64,000 nucleotides of DNA from Linum tenue (lineage: Eukaryota; Streptophyta; Magnoliopsida; Malpighiales; Linaceae). How positions within the stretch are numbered: the stretch's first letter is position 1; every line of letters starts with the position of its first letter. The position numbers were made by a program, and so were the translations under genes. Shown piece after piece: positions 1-10,771 of this stretch. The stretch lies in contig CAMGYJ010000006.1 of NCBI GenBank assembly GCA_946122785.1, positions 70,495,676-70,559,675 of the forward strand, given 5' to 3'. The notes beneath the pieces were generated by a model. It was not told the DNA's origin, did no database searches, and saw only the letters and a program-made list of their open reading frames with translations.

Positions 1-2027
1 ACATTTTATTTTTCTGGTTTCCTGTCGTAATAAAGCCAACCACGAAAATTTTCAACCAACATATATCACATTATTTGATTATTAGTCATATATAACACTA
101 ATGTTTATTTTTTAATTATAATTTTATCTTAAGTTTCTTTACAAATCGTAACGGACTAAAGGCTTCAAAGTATATAATTTTACAGATATATACAACCTAT
201 ATTTTAAACTCGTTTCCAAAATAACCAACTATTTTACTAGAAAATAATTGAAAAGTAGTATTGGAATGCAAATAATTGAAAAATATTGGACCTATCAAGG
301 CACAATAGAGAAGGGTTAGTATAGGTTTCATGGAAAAAGGAAGGGTTAAAATTGAAAAGCAGTGACAAAATGACGAGTCATTTTGTCAATGAATAGCGGG
401 ATGAAATTCATTTGCAAATAATTCAATTGAGTCATTTGAGATTTTCAATGCAATAAAATGACTCATTTTCTTTCACATTGATGAATGAATCATTTGGTGC
501 TAAATAAATATGATTTGAATCTTTTATATAGAATGACTCGTTAAAATACGAATTCTGAAAGTTGAATATAGAAAATCATAAACGATAGCAAAGTCAAATT
601 CTGAAAGGGGATTCAGGAGGGCAATTTAGATTTTGGGGACAAAAGAGCAGTGAAAGCTTTGATTTGGTGTTTGGTTGAGGTTATTTCCTTTGAATCCCAT
701 TTTCTGTTGGTGGTTTCGCAATACAAGTTTGCATTCATTTGAGTACATAATTATATGTATTGATATGATCACAAATTTCAAACCTTACAAGTTCCAATTC
801 ATCATTCCAAAATCGGATCAAGTTGAAGGAAAACAAGCTGGAAAATTGCTAAGTATTGAGACAGTTCCGGGAAGGCTACTTTGGAAGAATGTTTCTCTCA
901 AATGGTTCAATGAAAATGCAAGGTTAGGATCTTGTTTGGAAGCTTGCATGTCCCTCTAAAACTTGGTGCACTTGGATCGTGGAAAGGAAGCCAGAAGGGT
1001 TGGCTTGCAAGGCGTGTAAAACCCTATCCTGCAACTGGAAATCTGCCTGTTTTTTACTAAGGCAGATAGGCAGTTTGAGATAGTAACTTCGAGCTCGAAT
1101 GGACAAGATTTGGGACACGATAAGCTGGAGCTTGGAGTTGGGGACGAAAGTGTGAAACCTTCTAAACCTAGGGAAGGAATTGGCTGAACTCGAATCAACC
1201 CAGAAGGCCATTTTCAAAGAGCTAGAAGTTGGTATGAGGACTGATTTCCTGGATAGTTTGCTTGGCAAAGAAGGAAGTTACTTGGATTGCAAGTTTCCGT
1301 GTTTTGCTTGTTTTCCTTTCCTTGTTTTGTTTATAATTCGTTTCCAAGTTTGATTAGGATTGTGTTATAGGGTTTCCTTGGCTATAAATAGCCTTTCTCA
1401 TTAGTTGTAAGACAAGTTAAGTTTAATCGAAAGTTTACTCCGAGGAGTTTTCTCAAAGCTTGCGAGCTAATTTGTTCTTGGTTTTTGGCCGAGAATTGCA
1501 GACCTAGAGATCGAGTCAATCATCCTCGATCTTGTGGTAATATCTACCCTAACTAGCCTCTTCCCTCTCGTGTTGAAGTTGCTTGTTCGGTTTTCACCAT
1601 TCATCCATCCATCACCTCTGTTTTACCACAAATTCATCACCACCTCGATGACAACTACCCTAGTTGCGTGCTTTGATCCTTCGAGTCCCTTCTTGGGCTT
1701 ATCGTGTATGTTTGCTGGTTGTAGCGGAAAGTGTTGTTTGCGAACGAGAAAGGAGGAAGAAGATGAGAATGGTGATTAATTGAAGGGTGATATTGTATTT
1801 TAAGTATTTATCATGAGATGATAAATGAAAAGTGTCACATTTAAAGTTTTCATCCAAACGAGATATTTTTTTTATGAAAATCCAAACGAGATATTTTCAA
1901 CAAACGCCTCTCATAAAATGTGTGTTTTTGTTAAAGAATCATTTGGATAGTTTGAGAAAATTTTGATTCAAACGACCACTAAAACTAATGTAGTTAAGAG
2001 GAAAAAAACTCAATTCTTGTGATTATT
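1..2027. other. Intergenic DNA, no supported gene
   Basis: No open frame here resembles a known protein and none shows convincing exon structure. The sequence is AT-rich with scattered short repeats of the ATGACTCATTT type. Around 1300-1560 it looks like the leader of an LTR retrotransposon: a TATA-like box (GGCTATAAATAGCC, near 1379-1392) is followed by a C/T-rich stretch and a terminal-looking segment, but I find neither a primer-binding site nor a matching second LTR. The LTR reading is weak. Confidence 0.4.
363..388. repeat. 26-bp perfect palindrome
   Basis: Two 12-bp arms, TGACAAAATGAC and GTCATTTTGTCA, are exact inverted complements separated by GA. Related GACTCATTTT words recur down to about 540. 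It could be a protein-binding palindrome or the end of a decayed transposon. Nothing nearby decides between these. Confidence 0.6.
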
Positions 2028-2035
2028 GTTCCATC

Positions 2036-2713
2036 TAGGAGTGGAAATTGGTACGGTATCGATATTCCAATACCAAATACCAAAATCCTAAATACCGAAT
2101 TACACCCTAGAATCTCAATCCCTAAATAATTTCAGTATCCTAATCTCAGTCCCTAAATATTTCGGTATCCAAATCGGTACTTCGGTATCCCAGTCGGTAT
2201 TATTGAATACGAAATTAATTACCTTTACAATTAATAATTAAATATATAAATTAGATTTGATTGTTTAATATAGGACAAAAGGACTAAACAAAGAGTTTTG
2301 AGTTTGGCTAGAGCTAGGATATGGATAAGGAGAATGGAGTAGAGGTAACATCTCAAGTTTTTGTCATGGGCAATCTTTAATTTGACGAATTGGAGGCTGA
2401 GAGAGGACTAATACTAGTGTTTGCTTTTTGGTGTTATGAAAATAACAATAGATTGGTGGTTGAGGGTAGTGTAGTAGTGAATGAGAGAGTCTAGTTGAGA
2501 GGATAAAATACACACTAGCTTATATTTCAGTATTGTTCGGTATTTCGGTATATACCGATCCCAATCCCGTAATTCCTAATACCGAATATCAATTGAAATA
2601 GAATCTCAATCCCAATCCCAAAAAATAATACGTGTATTCGGTAATACCAAATATATACAAATTCGGTACGGTATTCGGTATATCCAAATACCGGTACCAA
2701 ACTTCCAGCCCTA
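2036..2713. mobile_element. hAT-like non-autonomous element
   Basis: The ends are inverted relative to each other: TAGGAGTGGAA at the left and TAGGGCTGGAA as the reverse complement of the right end, each running on into GGTAC/GGTAT-rich sequence. The element is flanked by 8-bp direct repeats, GTTCCATC (2028-2035) and GTTCCAGC (2714-2721), which differ at one position. An 8-bp target duplication and a TAGGG start fit the hAT superfamily. The interior is made of repeated GGTATTCGGTA-type words and has no transposase frame, so it would need a transposase supplied from elsewhere. Confidence 0.65.
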
Positions 2714-2901
2714 GTTCCAGCCATCACCATCGCTGCTTTCGTTATGAATTAAGGTATATGTTCTTGATCTATTATTTATTTGTGAAATCACCTAATTCTA
2801 AAATCCAAAATGTTAGGATCTTTGCTTACACTAGCAACTTCAAATCACCTAACTTTCCCCCCTTCAAATCACTACTTAACAAATTGATTGCATATACTTA
2901 G

Positions 2902-3339
2902 GGGTCTGGATGGGCTGATCATGGATTCTGACAAATTGGGTCCAGTTTGATGTAATTGATGATCCCATGATGGTTGAGTTGTTGGTACTTCGGGAGGCTA
3001 TCCAGTGGCGTTTGGATTGGAGGTTCTAGGAGGTTAGGTTTGAAGGCGATGTCAATGTTGTGGTTGATAAATTGAATTCCGCCAATGGTAGCGATGGTCG
3101 GGCCGACGCCATCTTTCAAGAGGTTTTGCAGCTTCTGGCAATGCATCAAGGTTTTACTGTGCGATTTATAGGACAAAGTAGCAATAGGGTAACTCATGTG
3201 GTGGCTCGTAAAGCTCTTTTGTTGTACTCAACTACATGTTGCTTTTTTGATTTTATGGTATGGCTTGATTGTGTGACAGGATGTACTAATATTTTCTCAA
3301 TCAATATAATGACTATCGTTTGTAAAAAAAAAAAAAAGT
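2902..3339 (+). mobile_element. 5'-truncated LINE retrotransposon tail
   Basis: A plus-strand fragment ends in 14 A residues (3324-3337) and is flanked by the 15-bp direct repeat ATTGCATATACTTAG at 2887-2901 and 3340-3354, the mark of target-primed reverse transcription. The coding part, roughly 2960-3290, reads as the C-terminal part of a plant LINE RNase H domain (the stretch VVDKLNS through VTHVVARKAL), interrupted by at least one stop near 3027. Only the last few hundred bases of the parent element were copied, so this is a dead insertion. Confidence 0.8.
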
Positions 3340-3354
3340 ATTGCATATACTTAG

Positions 3355-5250
3355 AGTTTTTTTCTTCTTTTTTTTTTGGTGTTCTACTGGTGAAGCATAC
3401 CAATTTTCAAGGAGCTAAACAAGAAAGCCGGCCGAAATCCAAGGATTGGTAGCCCTGTCGTGAAATGACTTTACTTTCGGGGATCAACAACGTTAAACGT
3501 AATACGTTGACTGAAGTGATAACACATTCAGAAGATTTCAAAACTTGCACAGAGAGAGAGAGAATCAGTGCAGCATGCCATTATACCCATCTGTAGGGTT
3601 GAGGGCAATGATTTAAATGATGGGCCAACGACCGCAACCACCGTGTCCACGCCTCGGCAAACCACTGTTTGCGCACAAACATGACGTGATGGTCGAAACA
3701 TGCACATCAGTCGTTCGACGGATTGCCTAGGAGAGTAGAGACACCCTCTTGACCGCCTCCAATCTAATAAAACTGAAACCCTAACCTAACCTAACCTAAC
3801 CTAACCTAAAATCTGGCCCGTGCCTGCCAGTTCTTGAGGCGCGCGAAATATGCAGTTACAAGCAATCAAAGGTTTCAGCAAATTGCTCCAGGTCCGCCAG
3901 AGTGTGTCCCATCTCCTAGCTATACAATATAACCTATCTATTACAAGCACGGCCGTTAATGAACCAATCCGCTTATGAATGACTTGACGTTCGACTTGAG
4001 AAAAAATTTCTTCGAAGTTTGACCCATTTTTGATTGAGCCGGCTCGCGAACAAGCTCGTCGATTAATGAGCGCTCGAGTCATGACATTATCTGCTCGATA
4101 GGCTCGCGAACAAGTTGTCAGATAGCTCGATAGCTATACTTTAGAATGTGAGCCAAGTTCGAGCCTGAGTTTGAGCTACAATCGACATTTTGTCAGATAA
4201 CTCGATATTTATTTGTTAATCTCATTCGGGGACTTCGTTAAATAAAATATGATAGAACTGCTTCTAATAAAGTCACAACAAATTATAGTAATTAGTTCTT
4301 CGTATTTTATTTTTTCAATATGGAGTCTTCATTTTATTCTTACTCTTCGACGTTGATTTGATGTAATATAAGAGGATAGGGTTTGAACTTTGGAAGCATG
4401 TAGGAAGAAGAGAAATTTGGAGAAAAGGCCAACACATGCTCCTCCCTCAAGCCAAAGTACTCTCTTCCCAAAAGGCGTATTTAGTATTTACCTCCGTTTC
4501 GCCCAATCACCGTCCCCGTCTATTCCTTTCCGTCAATGTCATAACGATCAAGGTAAAGGCTCAATTGATCCCTAAACTATAGGGCCAGAACAAATCTGTC
4601 TCTAACTTTAATATCTCACAGAATTCCGATGGAATAATAGGTTTTATTTGGACTATAGTTATATCAAGAGTGAAAATGAAGAAAGCTTGCGAGAGTAATT
4701 CGACGTCCGAATAAGAAAAAACTAGTCTTGAATTATCCCTACTTAATTTGTAGGATTGGTTATGAGTTGGCTCAATTTGGTGACTCATTGAGCTATTTAG
4801 TGCTCAACGAGCTAATTGATCATCGGAATTCATGTTTGTATTTTATACATTTTCAATGTTTACTTTTTATTGCTATTTGGCACTTATGATAATATTACCA
4901 TTTTCTTAGCAATAAAACCAACCAGTGCTTAGCTAGACAAACTTTATTCATGAGCATTCATTAAGTCAAAGTCGAGCTGATCATATCATGTAAAAATCCG
5001 ACTCGACTAAGCTGGATTGCAACCTTATAAGTATGCACGAAATTTTTTAGTTTTTAAATCATTTAGCTATACCTTCGAATTGATAATTGACCTAAAATGT
5101 TTTGAATTCAGAAGGAAAATGCCTACCGAACTATGTAAGTGCTGCTACGTCACATGTCCAATTAGTTTGGTAATCAAAACAGGTATATACTGCCAAGTTT
5201 AGAGGGCAATATGGGTAATTGGGCCGAACCCTAACGCCGTCATAATGATA
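3355..5250. other. Intergenic DNA upstream of AP3-like gene
   Basis: No gene is supported. The stretch holds a short CCTAA tandem repeat (3778-3808) and a region from about 3930 to 5025 with repeated words such as GCTCGCGAACAAG in both orientations, probably remains of a transposon whose ends I cannot fix. The last few hundred bases presumably carry the promoter of the MADS-box gene, but I saw no perfect CArG box. Confidence 0.4.
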
Positions 5251-5550
5251 AACCCCCTCAACTTCAACCCTAGTAACGGAGGACACGCCCCAGTCGACGG
5301 AGACGGACGGCAAGTCCTGCGTGGTCCCCTCCCCATCCTTCCGTGCTGCTGCTCCTCTTCGAAATTCGTTTCACATCAAGACCTCACTTCCAGAAAAGAG
5401 GAAATCAATTGGCTTTCACCATTTCGCACCGCCCCTTTCTATTTCCGGACCAAAACAAAAAAACCGCACTCCCACAGTTTTCTCTTCTCTTCCTCCTCCG
5501 CTCCCAAACAGACCGAGAGAAGAAGCAGGTTCGATTCGAGCAAGCTGGCG

Positions 5551-7361
5551 ATGGCGAGGGGCAAGATCCAGATCAAGAGGATCGAGAACTCGACGAACCG
5601 GCAGGTCACCTACTCCAAGCGCCGCAACGGACTCTTCAAGAAGGCCAACGAGCTCACCGTCCTCTGCGACGCCAAGGTCTCCATCATCATGTTCTCCAGC
5701 ACCGGCAAGCTCCACGAGTTCATCAGCCCCGCCGCCACGTCAGTCTACCTACCTACCTACTTCTATTTCCATTCAATCCCTCTCTCTCTCTCTCTCTCTC
5801 CAATCTGAAACCCTAGATTTCCGATTCCAGCTGTGAGCGAGCTGAATCTGAGTCGATTAGTTTCAGACCGAGCTTTTTTTTAGATCCAACAACTTTTCAA
5901 TCTCGTTGAGCTGAGCTGAGCTTCGGATTTTTGTTTTTTGTTTGTGTGGTTTGGTTATCCGGCGCGAGCGCAGAACTAAGGGGATGCTGGATCAGTACCA
6001 GAGAGCTCTCGGCGTCGACATCTGGACTACTCACTATGAGGTCTGTTCTCTCTTCTTTCATCCATGTTTGCGTTTACTCAAGGAGAAGACGAAGCTCTCT
6101 TTCTCTCTCTTAATCAATCTGTTTGTTTGAGTGCAGAAGATGCAAGATCACTTGAAGAAGCTGAAGGATATCAACAGGAATCTGCAGAAGCAGATAAGGT
6201 GCGAGAAAGAACTTTCCAGATCTGGTTCAGATTCGGTTTCGATTTCGGTTTTATTGACTAAGATGAATGGATTGATTAATCCCACAGGCAAAGGATGGGA
6301 GAATGCTTGAACGATCTGGAGTTCGACCAGATGCGCGCTCTTGACGACGAGATGGACAACGCTGTTAGGATCATCCGCGAGCGCAAGGTTAATCTCTTAC
6401 CAGCTAACGAGATATCCTTCTAAGAAAATCGAGTTTCCAGAGATTCTGTGATAATTACTAATTAGATTCTATTTTGTTTGATTATCATGTTGTTTATTGC
6501 TTGATGTTAATTGTGGGTTAGGATAATGTCATGCAAATTGATTTGGCTAATCATTGACAGAGGTTTTGTAGATTACTGAATACTGATAAGTGATGGTAAT
6601 TAAAACTGGGTTAAGTTAAGTTAATTTAATTAAGTCAGAACCCACCATTGAATAAAATAATGTGATAATAATAAATGATAATTTATTGGCTTGGAACAGA
6701 ACCCTAGCTATAGTTTTGAGTAGGAATTAGGGAATGATTGCATTTTCACTTTTTTTGCACGCATGCTTCATGTTAACAATGATTACTACTCCCCCTCCTA
6801 ATCAGCTAATGTAATCCCCCAACTGCTGACTTTTGGTTTTATGATGGTCCACAGAATCAGGTGATCTCCAATCAGATTGAGAGGCACAAGAAAAAGGTAA
6901 TAATAATCATAATCGTGATTACTGAATTGACTAGCGATTGATTGGTCATTTACTAGTACTAAATTAAAATCTTATTCCTTTTTTTAACAGGTCAGGAACG
7001 TGGAGGAGATACATAGAAATCTTCTGCATGCATTTGTAAGCATCCCAAAAAGGACTCCTCTTTTATCTTGTCATTTCATAATCAAGCTATAGACATAGCT
7101 CGATTTGACCATATTTATAGGGCTATTAACGTTGTTGGTTGGCTGCTATTTTTGGGTTTGTGAATGAATGAATTAAAGCAAGAGAGAGAGGAAGATCCAC
7201 AGTATGGTTTAGTGGATAATGGAGGGGATTACGAGTCTCCAGCTGTGATTGGCTTCCCAACGGGCGGCTCTCGCATCTTCGCTCTGAGGCTTCAGCCCAA
7301 CCACCACAATCTCCACAGTGGGACTGGATCCGATCTCACCACTTTCCACCTGCTTGAGTAA
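5551..7361 (+). CDS. AP3: APETALA3/DEFICIENS-type MADS-box floral homeotic factor
   Basis: This is a B-class MIKC MADS transcription factor. In this family it pairs with a PISTILLATA/GLOBOSA partner, binds CArG boxes and specifies petals and stamens in the nucleus. Seven exons join in frame: 5551-5738, 5974-6040, 6137-6198, 6288-6387, 6855-6896, 6991-7035, 7179-7361, giving 228 aa against about 232 for Arabidopsis AP3. The MADS domain fills residues 1-60 ([13 protein letters not shown] start), followed by I and K regions and a PI-derived motif ([11 protein letters not shown]). The protein ends in [10 protein letters not shown], the euAP3 motif, so it is the euAP3 lineage and not TM6. The frame stays open upstream of 5551, but the start is set by the conserved MARGK terminus. 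Least certain is the exon 7 acceptor: AAAG/CAAGAG gives a slightly unusual HAF-QEREEDP junction. Confidence 0.95.
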
Positions 7362-8873
7362 GGTTATTGGAGCATTTGGAGAAGATCTGCGTCTTCTTCT
7401 TCTGTGTGGATGCTCAATGTGTTGTTGTCCAATATCTACCTTGTCTACTTAGTCTCCTCCTACTGCTACTACAAAGAATGGATGGAAGGCTGGATGCTGT
7501 AAGGTATTGTAACGTGTACTTGTACTAGAGACTAGGCATCTTTGAGGGAAAACTCGGCTCCTGATTTCCTTGCCTTGGTCTCCAAACTATAAAAAATGTA
7601 TCATGTATCTGTGTGTGTGTGTTATCTGCGGTGAACTCAATTGTGGGTGTGTCTTGAACTGTCACATGTCAGGCTTGTTGACTTGTCTATGTAATTTGTA
7701 TCTTGACCAAGAAATTGGAGTGTGCCTTATGGGTTTTTATTTATAAGTATAAGTGTGACTGAAGGCTAATTCAAACCTATGTGGCTAGGATGGAAACAAC
7801 ATAGGTTTGTTGTTCATAGCCACATTTAAGATATGCAATATCGTTTAGCTTATTGAATTTTTACTTTAATGTTCCATTATTCCTCTCATAGTTTGTCATC
7901 TTTGTTTAGAATAAAATTGGTATATTTGTTATTTTACGCGGTATGTAGCTAGGGCTTCTTCTATACCTACTTTGAACAATAATTCTTATCTATATGCAAT
8001 ATATTTTTATATGAGGTAATGTTGTACTCTTTCTAACTGTTGATCATAAATAGCTTCCTGTAGCAAATCTTTGATGAAGTAAAGTTAGACTGAAATTCTC
8101 CAATCTCCTTAAAAAAAGACAAAATTAGACTAGAGTTGACTCTGATAATATATTGTCAGATACATAAGAGTAGGATATTTGAACAAGTATACTTAAGAGA
8201 AACGAGTTCCAAAATATATTTTCTAAACTTTTTCTTAAACATGATTCATCATACAAATAGTTTAGATTGCTCGAATGCGCTTTCTTGATTTATCATGAAA
8301 AAAGAAAACATAACCCGATCACATATGTATACAAAGAACTAATAATTTATGAGTATATCATGGTCAGTAACATGCAAAACCAAGATAAATACAATACGCA
8401 ACTTGTACATGTATGTCGAACTAGAGGCCCCTACATAACATTAGCGTATCCACCAATAGACATGAGTAATCCCCTAGCTTTGACAAGAGGTTCTTTAATT
8501 TTTTTGTAACCAACGAGCTACATATATTAGATCAGCCGTTGTCCGTTGATGCTATCTATAGGGATAGGGCCTAGGGGAGGTTTGCTGGTGGTGGGCTTTC
8601 CGAACGTCGTGTACCGCGTCCATGGATAAGTAGAAGGCAATCTATCGTATAGAGTTGGAGAATAATGGATGCCTCTCCATTTTAAGCTTTCTTTCTCTTG
8701 CCGGGCATCGCCTTCGTGAAACAAACACCACATCATATAGATGCCGATTTTACACCTCAACGCACAAGTCATTCGCCACTCGTCCTTTTCCGTTTGGATG
8801 TGTTTTTTTTTGTTGGTTTCATCTTAGCTACCATGTACCCTTACCATAGAGCTTCATGTGCAAAACTTTCGTT
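7362..8873. other. AP3 3' flank and intergenic DNA
   Basis: The first 200-350 bases after the stop are presumably the 3' untranslated region of the AP3-like gene. Beyond that I see AT-rich DNA with no supported gene. The short open frames around 8267-8900 resemble nothing I know. Confidence 0.5.
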
Positions 8874-8881
8874 GTTGAGGG

Positions 8882-9827
8882 TAGGGGCGGCCATAGATTA
8901 AAATTAATTGGTCATCCATAGTTAACGGTTATACCATTTACCGATTACAAGTTAGTACCACAATCAGTAATCGAATAGTTGGTTAACCGACAGCTCTACG
9001 GAATATAAATGTCTATGCGTTTCTTTCTTCCAAAAACGTCACATTCGAACAAACAAATTCTTCCCCTGGCTTGACCCTCTTTGCCATTTCTCAATTTTCC
9101 TCCCTAAAATCCAAAGAGACATACAGTAACGTTGACTCCGCAATTAAAATGCAGGCGTCAAGATTGAATTGAGAAGATCAGATGGCTGATGTTGAGGAAA
9201 GATTGCGAAGATTCTGTCAATAGCTTCCCTGTCCTCGACCAGTTCGCACTCATCACTCTTCTCCTTCCTCTCTTTGTTTTCTTCTCTTACTGCCACCAAC
9301 ATGAACTACAAGCCAAACCCAATCCACTAATCATATCGCTCCCAGATACTATGTGACCGACCAAATCCTAACCCACTCCACATCGGTACCCCTCCCAGAA
9401 CCAAAACCTGTATCATCTCGCCTGCCGGATTCCCTGGCTCGACTGTTACACCAGAGCTGATTCCTTCTCCTCCTCCACTCAATGCCTTTACTTCCCCTTC
9501 ACATACAACGACTCCTTGACTCTGTAATTTGACATCGTCTTCGTTGTCCTCCATTAACTTGAGCTTGAGTCATATATCCAGGATAATTTAATGCCATATA
9601 TGAAAAGTTGGGTTTGCATACCCAAAATAGAGTTCATTTTTTTTTTTTTGTATTTGCTTGTCAGTGGTGTTAGAGCAAATGGAGCTCATCTTCCTGATAA
9701 CCGATTATCCAGTTATCGATTAACCGATTATATAAAAATGCATGGTTAGCGATAAACACAAACTGAAGAACGATCCAGATAACCAAAATAACAGTTATGA
9801 TTATAATTGAATCGGCTAACAAGCCTA
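8882..9827. mobile_element. Probable hAT-like non-autonomous element
   Basis: The left end begins TAGGGGCGGCC and the right end closes with CCTA (TAGG when reversed). The near-terminal sequences carry GGTTAACCGAT-type words in opposite orientations (8925-8990 and 9695-9820). The flanking 8-mers are GTTGAGGG (8874-8881) and GTTGTGGG (9828-9835), one mismatch apart. The inverted ends are much weaker than in the elements at 2036 and 17768, so the boundaries rest mainly on the duplication. The interior (about 9040-9570) may be captured host sequence, but I could not match it to a gene. Confidence 0.45.
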
Positions 9828-9835
9828 GTTGTGGG

Positions 9836-10771
9836 AATCTTCCTTTCTAGGAAAACAAGGTCATGGACCTTTTTGTACAATTTTTTAATTTTTACAATAG
9901 CAGCTGGAAGCTTCGCATAAATTCAAATACAATTTTGGTCCGTGGCTTGAAATTAAGTTACACCAAGACTATTTTTTGTACAAAGTTTCTTTAGCATGTA
10001 CAAGATTCTTTCTGAGGTGGACTCCAATCACGTACATGTTTATGCAAAAATCTCATAGGAGCAACTGTATTGATGCGTTTAATAAATTCCTTACTAAAAA
10101 ATTTCCCAGTTCCCCTTCTGTTGTTTATCGCCAAAATCCAAATTCTCAATAAAAAGTCTAAAATAAATTTAAATAGACTATTCAGTCAAAGGTCAACAAG
10201 AAGCAACTCCCCCGCCCAGCCCACCCAGTATTCAGGCCTTTATCCCCGGGGCCCAGGCCCACCTGGTACCAGCAACTCCCGGTTTCCCCGTCACCTTCAT
10301 GACTCATGAGTCATGACTCATAAGTTGAAAACCGAATCCCTAAAGAAAATGAACTGCTTCGCACGTGCCCCACTCCGTCCCTACACCGATTTCACATTGG
10401 ATTCGCGCACTCGCCGGCCCGCTGACCGCCGCCGCCTCCCTCCGCCAACGAAACCGTTCTCCGCCGCTCCACTCCTCAACAAATTAAAAAAATTAAAAAT
10501 AAATATTACAAAAAAGGAAGCCCACTCTCTCTCTTCTCTCTTTCCCTTCCCCGCAGCGCGCCGTGCCGTTATTCCCCCCTTTTCTTTCTCTGTTCCTGTT
10601 TCTTTTTCTCGGCGCTTTCTCAGAGCACAATCACTCCCTTTGGAGAAAAGGGGTCGAAAATAAAGAAAACCAAGGCCACTGAAGAGCGAGGACGACGAAG
10701 GTAATTTTTCACAGACGGCGGCGGCTTCTTCTTGCTGTTTCTGCGGTTTGCTGTGGTGTTTAGTAGCCGCC
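9836..10771 (+). promoter_or_regulatory. Upstream region of the FHA-domain gene
   Basis: No gene is seen here. The part nearest the FHA gene holds recognisable control-type words: three abutting TGA(C/G)TCA heptamers at 10300-10320, a CACGTG G-box at 10362-10367, and a long C/T-rich tract (about 10525-10620) typical of plant 5' leaders. The transcription start cannot be placed from sequence alone. Confidence 0.4.
10300..10320. promoter_or_regulatory. Three abutting GCN4/AP-1-like bZIP heptamers
   Basis: TGACTCA, TGAGTCA and TGACTCA follow each other without a gap, making a 21-bp cluster about 450 bases before the FHA gene start. TGA(G/C)TCA is the core bound by GCN4-like and Opaque2-like bZIP proteins. 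Binding is inferred. The cluster is not inside any transposon I recognise. Confidence 0.5.

Noticed and set aside
3778..3808. CCTAA tandem run as an interstitial telomere
   Set aside because: The common plant telomere repeat is CCCTAAA. This is a pentamer run of about six units and most likely a simple microsatellite.
5321..5836. Other long open frames over AP3 exon 1, on both strands
   Set aside because: They overlap the MADS domain coding sequence in alternative frames and have arginine/serine-rich products typical of GC-rich shadow frames.
9327..9554. Minus-strand 75-codon frame inside the hAT-like element
   Set aside because: Short, acidic, no known domain, and located within a transposon interior.
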